DNA of 44,611 nt from Betaproteobacteria bacterium (GCA_022340285.1 JAJDOG010000015.1:1-44611), one strand, 5' to 3'. Shown: positions 8,455-16,784, numbered from the stretch's first letter. Made by a program: numbers and translations. The notes: generated by a model from the letters alone, not told the origin.

Positions 8455-8529
8455 TACTTTCGCCTGTTTTTCCTCCTCCTTTGGGGTGAAAGTCTTTAGC
8501 CCTCGGCTCTGCCGGGGGCTTTTTCTTTT
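8455..8529 (+). ncRNA. Candidate sigma-54-dependent small RNA with loop-exposed anti-SD motif
   Basis: About 75 nt between a sigma-54 promoter and an intrinsic terminator. Predicted fold: 5' stem ACTTTC (8456-8461) with GAAAGT (8488-8493), 6 bp, enclosing a 26-nt loop that contains TTTTTCCTCCTCCTTT (8467-8482); then the terminator hairpin. CCUCCUCC is complementary to Shine-Dalgarno sequences such as GGAGG, so it could block ribosome binding on target mRNAs. No start codon with a ribosome-binding site lies inside. Anti-SD-loop sRNAs are known in other bacteria (for example the CUCCUCC-bearing alphaproteobacterial RNAs); whether this belongs to a known betaproteobacterial family cannot be decided here. 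Confidence 0.55.
8498..8529 (+). terminator. Strong intrinsic terminator (sRNA candidate 1)
   Basis: AGCCCTCGGC (8498-8507) pairs with GCCGGGGGCT (8511-8520), 10 bp with one G-U pair and a 3-nt loop, then TTTTCTTTT. The U-tract exists on the plus strand only, so it does not terminate the dksA-like gene arriving on the minus strand. Confidence 0.85.
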
Positions 8530-8673
8530 CGACTTAACAATTACCGCATGGGAGGGGCCTGCGGGAGCCGTTGCGTGTGAAATTTTTCCGGTTGCGCTTG
8601 ACCGGCTTACGTCCCGATTTTGACAGGGGCGTCGTCAGCAAGACGCCGGTGTCCCTCCCGATTGCGCGCCGGT
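8530..8673. other. Intergenic stretch downstream of the dksA-like gene
   Basis: No gene seen. GGCGTC (8628-8633) and GACGCC (8642-8647) can form a hairpin downstream of the dksA-like stop on the minus strand, without a U-tract; it is at best a weak terminator. Confidence 0.4.
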
Positions 8674-9063
8674 TCAGAGCCGCGAGCTGATTCCGAGCCC
8701 GTGCCGCTTCTCGTAGGCGGTCTGGCACGCGGTGCATCGCGTGGCAGTGGGATAGGCGACGAGACGCGCGTCAGCAATGTCCTCTCCGCAGTCGACGCAG
8801 ATGCCGTAACTCCCATCGGCCAATCGCGCGCGCGCTGCATCGACGTCGCGCAGCTCCTGGATGTCGCGCTGAGCCTCGGCGAGGTCGAGGCCGGCCATCG
8901 CATCTGCAGAGGCATAGTCTCCGCCTTCGATGATCTGGTCGATGCTCGCCGAACCGATCTTGTCGCGGGACGCGGCAAGCTTCCGCCCGACCTCTTCCAC
9001 GAGCGCCGCGCGCCGCTTCGCGAGTTGCTCCACAAGCCTCGTCTTTTCCTGATCGTCAAGCAT
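8674..9063 (-). CDS. TraR/DksA-family C4 zinc-finger protein
   Basis: 129 residues. DksA-family proteins insert a coiled-coil into the RNA polymerase secondary channel and tune transcription with ppGpp. Here an N-terminal helical region (residues 1-80, two long charged helices with an acidic tip, D49 and D54) precedes a C4 zinc finger C89-x2-C92 ... C110-x2-C113 (CVDCGEDI / CTACQ). The protein is shorter than DksA itself (about 150) and has no DxxDxA tip in the usual form, so it is more likely a DksA-like paralogue than housekeeping DksA. Its promoter region holds an FNR-type site (9121-9134), which fits the stress genes to its left. Upstream AGAGGA may be a ribosome-binding site. Confidence 0.85.
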   Translation of the reverse strand: MLDDQEKTRLVEQLAKRRAALVEEVGRKLAASRDKIGSASIDQIIEGGDYASADAMAGLDLAEAQRDIQELRDVDAARARLADGSYGICVDCGEDIADARLVAYPTATRCTACQTAYEKRHGLGISSRL

Positions 9064-9095
9064 GGTTGTCCAATCCTCTTCGCTCTTGAATCAAC

Positions 9096-9134
9096 GCTAT
9101 ATGGCCGCCCGACCGGGCCATTGACCCAGATCAA
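9096..9134 (-). promoter_or_regulatory. FNR-type site and -10 element upstream of the dksA-like gene
   Basis: TTGACCCAGATCAA at 9121-9134 matches TTGAT-N4-ATCAA at 9 of 10 positions. On the minus strand TATAGC (9101-9096) can serve as -10, giving a start near 9089 with the FNR centre at about -38, close to but not exactly the class II distance of -41.5. For the divergent chaperedoxin gene the same site would be about 77 nt upstream of its start. The better fit is the dksA-like gene. Confidence 0.45.
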
Positions 9135-9170
9135 ACGCCTACGCGGTGCGCTGCCTCGGGGGCAGTGCGG

Positions 9171-9198
9171 TTGAAAATCGCGCTCACGTCCTCATAAT
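9171..9198 (+). promoter_or_regulatory. Sigma-70 promoter of the chaperedoxin gene
   Basis: TTGAAA (9171-9176), 16-nt spacer, CATAAT (9193-9198); each hexamer matches consensus at 5 of 6 positions. The start would be near 9205, only a few nucleotides before the AAGGAG ribosome-binding site at 9208-9213. Confidence 0.55.
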
Positions 9199-9221
9199 CC
9201 ACGTTGCAAGGAGAGTTGACG

Positions 9222-10076
9222 ATGACAGGCAATTCGTACGAGACCGGAACGGCGACCTTCGAGCAAGATGTCGTGGAGGCGTCCCGTCGCGCGCCCGTGC
9301 TGGTCGACTTCTGGGCGCCATGGTGCGGGCCCTGCCGCGCGCTGACGCCGATCCTCGAGAAGCTCGCAGAAGAGTATCAAGGCAAGTTCTTGCTTGCCAA
9401 GATCAACACCGACGAGAATCCCGAGATCGCCACGCAGTTCGGCGTCCGGGGGATACCGAACGTCAAGGCTTTCGTCGACGGGAATCTCGTCGACGAGTTC
9501 GTCGGCGCCCTTCCCGAGTCGGGCGTCCGCCAGTTCATCGCGCGCATTCTTCCCAGCCCGATCGACCAGCTGCGCAGCGAGGCGCGCAAGGCCGTGGCGG
9601 CCGGCGATTTCGAGGCGGCGGAGACGAACTTTCGCAAGGCGCTCGAGCTCGACCCCGGGTCCACCGAAAGCGGCATCGATCTCGCCGAGCTCCTGGTAGC
9701 GAGGCAGGCATTCGATGACGCGGAACCCTTCGTGGAGGCAGTTCCGGAGGAGTTGCGTGACGAGCGCACGCAACAGCTCGCAGCAAAAATCGCATTCTGG
9801 AAGAAGGAGAAGGATCTTCCCGACCTGGCCGCTCTGCGCGCGCGCGTCGCAGCCGACCCGAAGGCCCTTGCCGCGCGCCGCGACCTTGCGGACCGACTCG
9901 TCATCGAGCGAGACCTGCGTGGCGCACTCGACGAGCTCCTCGAGGTCGTTCACCATGCCGAGGGGGCGGAACGCGAAGCCGCACGGGAGGCGATGGTCAG
10001 GATCTTCACGCTCGCCGCTGACCAGCCAGACCTGGTCGCCGACTACCGGCGGCAGCTCGCGCGAGCCCTGCACTAG
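9222..10076 (+). CDS. cnoX: Thioredoxin-TPR chaperedoxin, CnoX/YbbN type
   Basis: 284 residues. An N-terminal thioredoxin domain with active site WCGPC (residues 34-38) and the cis-proline segment VRGIPNV is followed by a TPR-like helical C-terminal region (about residues 115-284; IDQLRSEARKAVAAGDFEAAETNF onward, cut here). This is the CnoX architecture, a chaperone that holds damaged substrates and hands them to GroEL. E. coli CnoX has lost the first active-site cysteine; here both are present, so thiol-disulfide activity is likely. The ATG at 9222 is chosen over an upstream in-frame TTG because AAGGAG at 9208-9213 is well placed. It sits in its own transcription unit next to stress genes. 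Confidence 0.9.
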   Translation: MTGNSYETGTATFEQDVVEASRRAPVLVDFWAPWCGPCRALTPILEKLAEEYQGKFLLAKINTDENPEIATQFGVRGIPNVKAFVDGNLVDEFVGALPESGVRQFIARILPSPIDQLRSEARKAVAAGDFEAAETNFRKALELDPGSTESGIDLAELLVARQAFDDAEPFVEAVPEELRDERTQQLAAKIAFWKKEKDLPDLAALRARVAADPKALAARRDLADRLVIERDLRGALDELLEVVHHAEGAEREAAREAMVRIFTLAADQPDLVADYRRQLARALH

Positions 10077-10102
10077 CTTCGAAGGGAACGCCTTCAAGGA
10101 AC

Positions 10103-10127
10103 GGCGTCCGGCTGGCGACGCCTTCCC
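10103..10127 (+). terminator. Hairpin after the chaperedoxin gene
   Basis: GGCGTC (10103-10108) pairs with GACGCC (10117-10122) across an 8-nt loop, 27 nt after the stop. Only TT and a C-run follow, so intrinsic termination would be weak. The same stem sequence occurs at 8628-8647. Confidence 0.25.
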
Positions 10128-10200
10128 CCGTCGACCTGCGAATAGCTTCAACTTTGCCCTGGCTCTCCGGCAACCCTCGCGGCCGCCCCGCCCGAGCTGG

Positions 10201-10224
10201 CCGGGTACCCGGGTACCCGGGTAC
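10201..10224. repeat. Three exact tandem copies of the 8-mer CCGGGTAC
   Basis: 24 nt made of three head-to-tail CCGGGTAC units. Because GGTACC and CCCGGG are palindromic, the tract is self-complementary and can form a hairpin or slip. It lies in the 227-nt gap before the HNH endonuclease gene. Function unknown. Confidence 0.75.
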
Positions 10225-10303
10225 GTATGGCAACAGCATGGGATTTCCGGCACAATCATTGCGGAGCCGCGTACCGGCAAGCTATCCGCCGCGGGGCGAT
10301 ACG

Positions 10304-10897
10304 ATGTCGAGCGAAACGCCACTTATCCTGACGCTGGATTTTCACGGTGTCCCGCATCGCTGGGTGACCTGGCAGCAGGCCTGTTTCTACTACGCGAAGA
10401 ACCTCGTGGCCTGGACGCTGGGAACCACGGCGTTCACCGTTTACGGGGGCGTCTCGCGGGCAACCGGCCGGCGCTCGAGCATATCGGGCAATTCGATCAT
10501 CGCCATTCGCGGCAAAGCGATGGCCATGAAGGGGTTCAACCAGGTTCCACCCCTCAACAATCGCGAACTCTTCCGGCGCGACCGGCATATCTGTGCCTAT
10601 TGTGCAGGCGAGTACTCGTTCCTGCGGCTCACTCGCGACCACATTCTTCCCCTGTCGCGCGGCGGGCGGGACACCTGGATGAACGTCGTGACCGCATGCC
10701 GGCACTGCAATGGCATCAAACGCAATCGCACTCCCGAAGAAGCGGGCGTCGAGCTGTTGTACGCGCCTTACGTTCCGAACAAGGCCGAGTACCTGATTCT
10801 GACCAACCGGCGCATTCTCGCCGACCAGATGGAGTTTCTGGTCCAGCACGTTTCTTCGCACAGCCGCGTCATCCCCTCTGCGCGCGCGGCACTCTGA
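10304..10897 (+). CDS. HNH endonuclease family protein
   Basis: 197 residues. The HNH/zinc region is clear: C97-x2-C100, then D112-H113 (RDHILPLSRGG), N127 (WMNVVTACRHC) and C132-x2-C135, which together make a treble-clef HNH with a structural zinc. Residues 1-90, with HRWVTWQQACFYYAKNLVAW and a conserved VPPLNNRELF just before the HNH, and the C-terminal YAPYVPNKAEYLILTNR are as I recall for a conserved betaproteobacterial HNH family. Its biological target is unknown; it is not next to methyltransferase or phage genes. ATG at 10304 has only a weak GGGG upstream; a longer frame from 10154 would add a low-complexity stretch encoded by the 8-mer repeat region, which I reject. Confidence 0.85.
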   Translation: MSSETPLILTLDFHGVPHRWVTWQQACFYYAKNLVAWTLGTTAFTVYGGVSRATGRRSSISGNSIIAIRGKAMAMKGFNQVPPLNNRELFRRDRHICAYCAGEYSFLRLTRDHILPLSRGGRDTWMNVVTACRHCNGIKRNRTPEEAGVELLYAPYVPNKAEYLILTNRRILADQMEFLVQHVSSHSRVIPSARAAL

Positions 10898-10968
10898 CGT
10901 GACGCTGCGCTTGCGGACGCGGCGAGAATCCGACCGCATTCGCGTCGACTCGGGGCGGGCTGCCGCCC

Positions 10969-11982
10969 GTGCCTGACTTCTGGCGAAACTCGGGATTTCA
11001 TCTGCTCGAACGTGACCGGGCGGGACGCCTTGCCGTCACCGACGACTTCCTGCGCGCATACCTGCTCCGGCCGGAGATCCGCCCGGTCGACGAGTCCGGC
11101 CCCGCCGAGTGCCGGTTGCACGAGTCGTTGCTGGACGACCCCCGGCGTCCGGTCAGCGTGCGCGAGCTCGATGCGGTGGAGGACCCGGATGCACGTCTCA
11201 ACTACCGGCTGCTCCTCGATTACTTTTCGCGACTGCTTGCCGCGCCCTCCATCGAGGCGTGCTATTCGGCACTGTTCAGTGGCTCCCGGGTCACGATCCC
11301 GCCGCTCTTCATCGACCAGCTCGCGCAGGTCATTCTCCGCAACGTCCTGGAGGGCGTCGAGGATCCCATCGAGGCGCGCGCGGGCGAGCTCTTCTACCGC
11401 GAGCAGAAAGCGAGCGTGGAGGGTGGAACGATCGTGCTCGCGGATCTCGAAACGGTCGAGATGCACGCGAGCGGCAGCGCGTACGGCTCGCTCGGACGGT
11501 TGATCGTCGAGGCGCAGGCGCCGATTCGCAACACGAATCTCGACGTGATCGACGAGCGGAATGCCGCCGCGTACTGGTCGCGTGACCAGCGCCACGACTA
11601 CGTCATCAATCTCAACTACGGCCGCGCGGGACTGAACGCGCTGGCGCGCGTTCTCGAGCGCTGGATCAGGCACTTCTTCCCGCTCGATCTTGCGATCGAG
11701 CCGTTGCGCGAAATCCGGGAGGAGCGCTGGGCGTGGCACGTCGGACTCGATGCGCAATCGACGGCCGTGCTGAACGACCTGTGGCAGGGCACCGAGGTCG
11801 AGCCGGGGCGACTGCGCCAGCTGCTCGCGCTGTTTCGGCTCGATTTTGCGGAGACTGCGGTGATCCGCCCGGACGTGGCCGGGCGACCCGTCTATCTCGC
11901 GCTCGGGATGGACGAGCAGAACGTGGTTCGGCTGAAGCCGCAGAACCTGCTCACCAACCTGCCGCTCGCGGCAACCTCCTGA
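10969..11982 (+). CDS. Conserved protein, DUF6352-like
   Basis: 337 residues from a GTG at 10969 (MPDFWRNSGFHLLER). I recognise this opening, and the PPLFIDQLAQVILRNVLEG segment near residues 110-128, as typical of a betaproteobacterial family of unknown function (DUF6352). No signal peptide or membrane helix is seen, so it is probably cytoplasmic. I see no catalytic motif. Its stop is 5 nt from the start of the alkA-like glycosylase gene, and it follows the HNH gene by 71 nt, so a DNA-related role is possible but unproven. There is no ATG upstream in the frame; the GTG precedes the conserved N-terminus directly. Confidence 0.75.
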   Translation: MPDFWRNSGFHLLERDRAGRLAVTDDFLRAYLLRPEIRPVDESGPAECRLHESLLDDPRRPVSVRELDAVEDPDARLNYRLLLDYFSRLLAAPSIEACYSALFSGSRVTIPPLFIDQLAQVILRNVLEGVEDPIEARAGELFYREQKASVEGGTIVLADLETVEMHASGSAYGSLGRLIVEAQAPIRNTNLDVIDERNAAAYWSRDQRHDYVINLNYGRAGLNALARVLERWIRHFFPLDLAIEPLREIREERWAWHVGLDAQSTAVLNDLWQGTEVEPGRLRQLLALFRLDFAETAVIRPDVAGRPVYLALGMDEQNVVRLKPQNLLTNLPLAATS

Positions 11983-11987
11983 GCGCC

Positions 11988-12626
11988 ATGCGGGAGCCTT
12001 CGACGGCGGCGAGGCCGACATACTGGCTCCGCGCGAAGCGCGAACTGGGGCGGCGCGATCCGGTCATGCGGGTCATCATGAGCCGCCATCCGCGCATCGC
12101 GCTGCGAAGTCGCGGCGATGCGTTTCAGACCCTCGCACGCTCCATCGTCGGGCAACAGATATCGGTCAAGGCCGCCGACAGCGTCTGGGCGAAGCTCGGG
12201 CGGGTGTCTCCGGCGATGCAGCCCGAAGACATCGCGCGGGCACGCCGCGCTCGCCTTCTCGCGGCCGGGCTGTCGGGGCGCAAGGCGGAGTACCTGCGCG
12301 ATCTTGCCCGGCGGTTCTGCGACGGCTCGCTGCATGCTGCGCGCTGGGACCAGATGGATGACGAATCGGTCATCGACGATCTGACCCAAGTGCGCGGCAT
12401 CGGGCGCTGGACGGCCGAGATGTTCCTCATCTTCAATCTGCTCCGGCCGAACGTTCTGCCGCTCGACGATCTTGGCCTGCGCAAGGCGGTGCGATTGCAC
12501 TACTTCGACGGCGGCGAGGCGCCGGCGGAGATCATCGTTACGCTGGCGCGGGAATGGGAACCCTGGCGTTCGGTGGCAACCTGGTATCTCTGGCGCAGCC
12601 TCGATCCGGTGCCCGTCGAGTACTGA
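11988..12626 (+). CDS. DNA-3-methyladenine glycosylase, AlkA/HhH-GPD type
   Basis: 212 residues. Base-excision glycosylase that removes alkylated purines. HhH-GPD signature: helix-hairpin-helix VRGIGRWTA (135-143) followed by the catalytic aspartate region [12 protein letters not shown] with Asp160-Asp161. The upstream [19 protein letters not shown] (52-70) is the usual HhH-GPD helix. There is no N-terminal AlkA-type beta domain, so this is the compact form (as in many betaproteobacterial AlkA-like proteins). The ATG at 11988 follows the previous stop by 5 nt, indicating a two-gene unit with the DUF6352-like gene. It is followed by accA after 67 nt. Confidence 0.88.
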   Translation: MREPSTAARPTYWLRAKRELGRRDPVMRVIMSRHPRIALRSRGDAFQTLARSIVGQQISVKAADSVWAKLGRVSPAMQPEDIARARRARLLAAGLSGRKAEYLRDLARRFCDGSLHAARWDQMDDESVIDDLTQVRGIGRWTAEMFLIFNLLRPNVLPLDDLGLRKAVRLHYFDGGEAPAEIIVTLAREWEPWRSVATWYLWRSLDPVPVEY

Positions 12627-12693
12627 GTCAGCACGGCTCCAGCGTGTCGGCCTGCTAGAATCCTTCGTAGGTAATCACGTCGAACGGGCAACG

Positions 12694-13668
12694 TTGAACG
12701 CCAAGGCTACATTTCTGGAATTCGAGCAGCCGATCGCCGAGCTCGAGGCAAAGATCGACGAGCTGCGATACGTCCAGGACGATCCGGCGGTCGATATCTC
12801 CGAGGAGATTCAACGCCTGCGGAAGAAGAGCCAGGGGCTCACCAAGGAGATCTACGGCAAGCTCACGCCATGGCAGACTGCCCTGGTGGCGCGCCACCCG
12901 CAGCGCCCGTACACCCTCGATTACATTCAGGCGCTCTGCACCGAATTCGAGGAGTTGCACGGCGATCGCGCCTTTTCGGACGATCCGTCGATCGTCGGGG
13001 GCTTGGCTCGGTTCAACGGCCAGACAGTGATGGTGATCGGCCACCAGAAGGGTCGCGACACGCGCGAAAAACTGCTTCGCAATTTCGGCATGCCGCGCCC
13101 GGAAGGCTACCGGAAGGCGATGCGCCTCATGCGCCTTGCCGAGAAGTTCGGCGTGCCCGTGCTGACGTTCGTCGACACGCCCGGCGCGTATCCCGGCATC
13201 GGTGCGGAGGAGCGCGGGCAATCGGAGGCGATCGGCCGGTGCCTGTACGTGATGGCCGAGCTGCGCGTGCCGATCGTATGCACCATCATCGGAGAGGGTG
13301 GCTCGGGCGGCGCGCTGGCGATCGCGGTGGGTGACGTGACGCTAATGCTCCAATATGCAACCTATTCCGTGATATCGCCGGAAGGCTGCGCATCGATACT
13401 GTGGAAAAGCGCGGAGCGGGCGCCGGAAGCGGCCGAGACGCTCGGGATCACTTCCTCGCGGATCAAGTCGCTCGGGCTCGTCGACCGGATCATCAGCGAG
13501 CCGCTCGGCGGGGCGCACCGGGACTATGCGGCGGCGGCGCAGAGCGTGAAGAAGGCATTGCAGGACGCGCTGCGCCAGTCGACGGGGCAAAGCATGGACA
13601 AGCTCCTCGAGGCGCGATTCGAGCGACTCATGGCGTATGGCAAATTCAAGGAAGCGCAAGTCAAGTGA
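12694..13668 (+). CDS. accA: Acetyl-CoA carboxylase carboxyltransferase subunit alpha
   Basis: 324 residues. Carboxyltransferase alpha subunit; with AccD it transfers carboxyl from carboxybiotin to acetyl-CoA, the first step of fatty acid synthesis. Family landmarks are [18 protein letters not shown] (6-23), [38 protein letters not shown] and [15 protein letters not shown]. No ATG fits: the conserved N-terminus begins right after a TTG at 12694, taken as the start. TAGAAT at 12656-12661 may be the -10 of its promoter, although I see no good -35. It overlaps tilS by 32 nt. Length agrees with E. coli AccA (319). Confidence 0.93.
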   Translation: MNAKATFLEFEQPIAELEAKIDELRYVQDDPAVDISEEIQRLRKKSQGLTKEIYGKLTPWQTALVARHPQRPYTLDYIQALCTEFEELHGDRAFSDDPSIVGGLARFNGQTVMVIGHQKGRDTREKLLRNFGMPRPEGYRKAMRLMRLAEKFGVPVLTFVDTPGAYPGIGAEERGQSEAIGRCLYVMAELRVPIVCTIIGEGGSGGALAIAVGDVTLMLQYATYSVISPEGCASILWKSAERAPEAAETLGITSSRIKSLGLVDRIISEPLGGAHRDYAAAAQSVKKALQDALRQSTGQSMDKLLEARFERLMAYGKFKEAQVK

Positions 13669-15037
13669 GCTCGGAGCATGCCTCGACCGTGAGCTCGCGC
13701 GTCATGTGCGTCCCGGCGCGCGACTGACGATTGCGCTGTCGGGCGGCGTCGACTCCAGCGTCCTCCTCGACCTCCTCGCGCAACGCGCTGCGCGGTTCCG
13801 TATCTCCTGTCTGCACGTCAACCACGGCATCAGCCCGAATGCCGGGGCCTGGGCACGCTTCTGTCGCGATCTGGCTGCGCAATACGGGCTCCCTTGCCGG
13901 GTGAAGAAAGTCGACCTCGCTCCGTACAGGTCGCTCGGGCGAGAAGGCGCGGCGCGGGCGGCGCGTTACGCGGCTTTCGGTGGTGAGCGCGCCGACTTCG
14001 TCGTTCTGGCCCAGCACCGGGACGATCAGGCCGAGACGGTCCTGCTGCAACTCCTGCGAGGCGGCGGACTCCCGGGCCTTGCCGCCATGCCGACCATTGC
14101 CGAGCCGGCGTTTGCGGACGGGCCTGCGCTGCTAAGACCGATGCTCGAGGCAACGCGTGCGGATATCGAGGCTTACGCGCGCTTGCGCGGTTTGCGCTGG
14201 ATCGAGGACGAGTCCAACGCCGACGAGGCCCTGGCGCGCAACTTCATGCGGCGACGCGTACTCCCGCTGCTGCAAGAGCTGAATCCGGCCGCGGGCGCAA
14301 ATCTGGCGCGCAGTGCGCGACACCTCGCGGAGGCCGACCTCCTGCTCGGCGAGCTGGCCGCGATCGATGCGGAGACATGGATGGACGAGGGCCGCGTCCG
14401 GGTCGATGCGCTGAGAAGGCTCGGCGCACCGCGGGCGAGAAACCTCCTTCGCTGCTTCGTCCGCGCGCACGGGCTCGACTTGCCCGGCAGCGCCGAGATG
14501 GACGAAGTCCTGCGTCAGGTCATGAGCGCGCGGAGCGACGCCGCGCTCCAGTTCGACCTTGGCGACGCTGTCCTGCGGCGCTATCGCGGCGCACTGTGGC
14601 TGGCACCAAAGGCGAACGCGCCGGCGCAGGGCACGCGCTGGGTCTGGCAGGGCGAGCGCGTCTGGCGACTGCCCGAGCTCGGCGGCGTCTTGCGCTTCGG
14701 CAGGGCGAAGGGGGCCGGGCTCCGTGCGGCGGCGGCCGAGGCGGGCCGCATCACGCTGCGCCGCCGCGCCGGGGGGGAGTCCATGCGGCCGCGGGTCGGC
14801 GGCCCGCGCCGAACGGTAAAAAAACTCCTGCAGGAACATGGTGTCCCACCCTGGGAACGAGAGTGGCTGCCGCTCGTCTATTGCGATGACGAGCTCGTGT
14901 GTCTCCCTGGCGTGGCGGTCGAGGCGGGGTGGCAAGCGGCGCCGGGCGAGCGCGGTCTGCAGATCGCGTGGGAGCGGCTGCAGGCGCGCACGGCGTCGAC
15001 CGCCGACGCGCGTCGCAGGGCTGGCCGAAAGCGGTGA
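13637..15037 (+). CDS. tilS: tRNA(Ile)-lysidine synthase
   Basis: 466 residues. TilS modifies C34 of the CAU-anticodon tRNA-Ile to lysidine using ATP and lysine. PP-loop SGGVDS is at residues 35-40; the HRDDQAET segment follows, and the C-terminal TilS_C domain is seen in [15 protein letters not shown] and the later [19 protein letters not shown]. The ATG at 13637 lies 32 nt inside accA. A start further downstream would leave too little before the PP-loop, so the overlap is accepted. Translational coupling with accA is likely. TilS beside accA is a common betaproteobacterial and gammaproteobacterial arrangement. Confidence 0.92.
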   Translation: MANSRKRKSSELGACLDRELARHVRPGARLTIALSGGVDSSVLLDLLAQRAARFRISCLHVNHGISPNAGAWARFCRDLAAQYGLPCRVKKVDLAPYRSLGREGAARAARYAAFGGERADFVVLAQHRDDQAETVLLQLLRGGGLPGLAAMPTIAEPAFADGPALLRPMLEATRADIEAYARLRGLRWIEDESNADEALARNFMRRRVLPLLQELNPAAGANLARSARHLAEADLLLGELAAIDAETWMDEGRVRVDALRRLGAPRARNLLRCFVRAHGLDLPGSAEMDEVLRQVMSARSDAALQFDLGDAVLRRYRGALWLAPKANAPAQGTRWVWQGERVWRLPELGGVLRFGRAKGAGLRAAAAEAGRITLRRRAGGESMRPRVGGPRRTVKKLLQEHGVPPWEREWLPLVYCDDELVCLPGVAVEAGWQAAPGERGLQIAWERLQARTASTADARRRAGRKR

Positions 15038-15171
15038 AACACGTGCTAAAATAAGCGTTTATCTAAAACATTCGCGACACGCGCTGCGGCGCCAGAATCA
15101 GTTCGGCATTCTTGAATCACGACTTTGAATCACCACTCGAACGCAATCGAACAGCTAGGGAGCAGGCACGG

Positions 15172-15597
15172 ATGGGCGTAGAAAGAACCTTGTCGATCAT
15201 CAAGCCGGACGCGGTCGCCAAGAACGTGATCGGGAAGATCCTCGATCGCTTCGAGACGGCGGGCCTGAAGATCGTCGCCGCGAGGATGCTGCAACTCTCC
15301 GCGCAGGAAGCCGAGGGGTTCTACGCGGTGCACCGTGAGCGCCCGTTCTTCCGGGACCTCGTCAAGTTCATGACCTCCGGCCCGGTGATCGTTCAGGTTC
15401 TCGAAGGGGAGAACGCGATCGGTAAGAACCGCGACCTGATGGGCGCAACCGACCCGAAGAAGGCGGACAAGGGCACCATCAGAGCCGATTTCGCGACGAG
15501 CATCGACGCGAACGCCGTGCACGGCTCGGACGGCCCGGACACTGCACGGACCGAGATCGCCTATTTCTTTCCAACCTACGAGATATTCGACCGATAG
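15172..15597 (+). CDS. ndk: Nucleoside diphosphate kinase
   Basis: 141 residues, the standard Ndk length. It balances NTP and dNTP pools by phosphotransfer through a histidine. The N-terminal [15 protein letters not shown], the [14 protein letters not shown] segment and the active-site region [20 protein letters not shown] with its catalytic histidine (residue 118 by my count) are all visible. The ATG at 15172 is preceded by an AGGGAG-like ribosome-binding site at 15157-15162. The 134-nt gap to tilS is AT-richer, with TAAAAT at 15047-15052 but no good -35. A terminator hairpin follows 64 nt after the stop. Confidence 0.96.
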   Translation: MGVERTLSIIKPDAVAKNVIGKILDRFETAGLKIVAARMLQLSAQEAEGFYAVHRERPFFRDLVKFMTSGPVIVQVLEGENAIGKNRDLMGATDPKKADKGTIRADFATSIDANAVHGSDGPDTARTEIAYFFPTYEIFDR

Positions 15598-15660
15598 ATG
15601 TCCCCGACGGCGATTTCGCTCAAGGCAACGAGCGTGCAAGACAAACCTCTTTCGCACAGA

Positions 15661-15688
15661 TCCGCGCGCGCTGGCGCGCGGAGTTTTT
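15661..15688 (+). terminator. Intrinsic terminator after ndk
   Basis: TCCGCGCGC (15661-15669) pairs perfectly with GCGCGCGGA (15674-15682) around a 4-nt loop, then G and five T (15684-15688). It lies between ndk and rlmN, 22 nt before the rlmN start, so rlmN would depend on readthrough or attenuation. Confidence 0.65.
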
Positions 15689-15710
15689 CGACGAGTTGCG
15701 GTCGCCTCGG

Positions 15711-16784
15711 ATGAGCGTGAATCTACTTGGTCTCGATGCGGGTGCGCTGGCCGGCTTCTTCGCGACGCTAGGCGAGAAGCCGTTCCGGTCGCGCCAGACG
15801 CTACGCTGGGTGCACCAGCTCGGCATCGGCGAATTTGACGGCATGACCGATCTCGCCAAGTCGCTGCGGGAAAAGCTCGCCGCATCGGCCACCGTCGAGG
15901 CGCCGCGCATTGTTGCTGACACCACGGCCCCCGATGGCACCCGCAAATGGCTCCTCGACGTGGGGTCGAGCGCAATCGAGACCGTGTTCATTCCCGAGGC
16001 GGGTCGCGGAACGCTCTGCGTGTCGAGCCAGGCGGGCTGCACGCTTGATTGCCGTTTCTGCTCGACCGGAAAGCAGGGTTTCAACCGCAACCTCACCGCT
16101 GCGGAGATCGTCGGCCAGCTCTGGGTCGCGCGGCGCGAGCTTGGCGCGAACCGCGCCGATCGCATCGTCAGCAATGTCGTCATGATGGGCATGGGCGAGC
16201 CGCTGCTCAACTACGAAAACGTGGTCCCGGCCCTGAGGCTGATGCTCGACGACAATGCTTACGGCCTGTCCCGCCGGCGCGTCACGGTCTCGACGGCGGG
16301 AATCGTGCCGATGATCGACCGCCTGCGCGAGGATTGCCCCGTGGCCCTCGCCGTTTCGCTGCATGCGCCCACCGACCGGTTGCGCGACGAACTGATGCCC
16401 ATCAACCGAAAATATCCGCTGCGCGATCTCATGGCAGCCTGCAACCGGTACCTGGAGCGAGCGCCGCGTGACAGCATCACGTTCGAGTACGTCATGCTCG
16501 ACGGCGTGAACGACCGCCCGGCGGACGCACGGGCACTGCTGGCGCTGATCGGGGAGGTCTCGTGCAAGGTCAACCTCATCCCTTTCAATCCGTTTCCGAA
16601 CTCGGGATTCCGCCGCTCGCCGCCCGACCGGATTCGGCGCTTCGCCGCGCACCTGCAGGCGGCAGGCGTGATCGCCACGACGCGCAAGACGCGCGGGGAC
16701 AATATCGAGGCGGCATGCGGGCAGCTCGCCGGCAAGGTCGACGACCGGACGCGCCGGTCGCTACGCATCGCGAGGGTGGCATGA
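15711..16784 (+). CDS. rlmN: 23S rRNA/tRNA adenine-C2 methyltransferase RlmN
   Basis: 357 residues, radical-SAM methylase of A2503 in 23S rRNA and A37 in tRNAs. Radical-SAM cluster CTLDCRFC places C110, C114 and C117; the second conserved cysteine near the C-terminus (C336, in AACGQLAG) is the methylated residue of the family. [12 protein letters not shown] and [17 protein letters not shown] are typical RlmN segments. ATG at 15711 is preferred over an in-frame TTG at 15696. The stop overlaps the pilW start (ATGA, 16781-16784). This begins the rlmN-pilW-rodZ-like-ispG-hisS-yfgM-bamB-der run. Confidence 0.96.
   Translation: MSVNLLGLDAGALAGFFATLGEKPFRSRQTLRWVHQLGIGEFDGMTDLAKSLREKLAASATVEAPRIVADTTAPDGTRKWLLDVGSSAIETVFIPEAGRGTLCVSSQAGCTLDCRFCSTGKQGFNRNLTAAEIVGQLWVARRELGANRADRIVSNVVMMGMGEPLLNYENVVPALRLMLDDNAYGLSRRRVTVSTAGIVPMIDRLREDCPVALAVSLHAPTDRLRDELMPINRKYPLRDLMAACNRYLERAPRDSITFEYVMLDGVNDRPADARALLALIGEVSCKVNLIPFNPFPNSGFRRSPPDRIRRFAAHLQAAGVIATTRKTRGDNIEAACGQLAGKVDDRTRRSLRIARVA

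Noticed and set aside
8341-8489. Plus-strand open frame across the sigma-54 promoter and sRNA candidate
   Set aside because: It continues from antisense of the DUF4126 gene and has no ribosome-binding site; composition is Arg-rich like other shadow frames.
10154-10303. Longer N-terminus for the HNH endonuclease
   Set aside because: The added stretch covers the tandem 8-mer repeat and is Gly/Arg/Pro low complexity. The conserved part begins after 10304.
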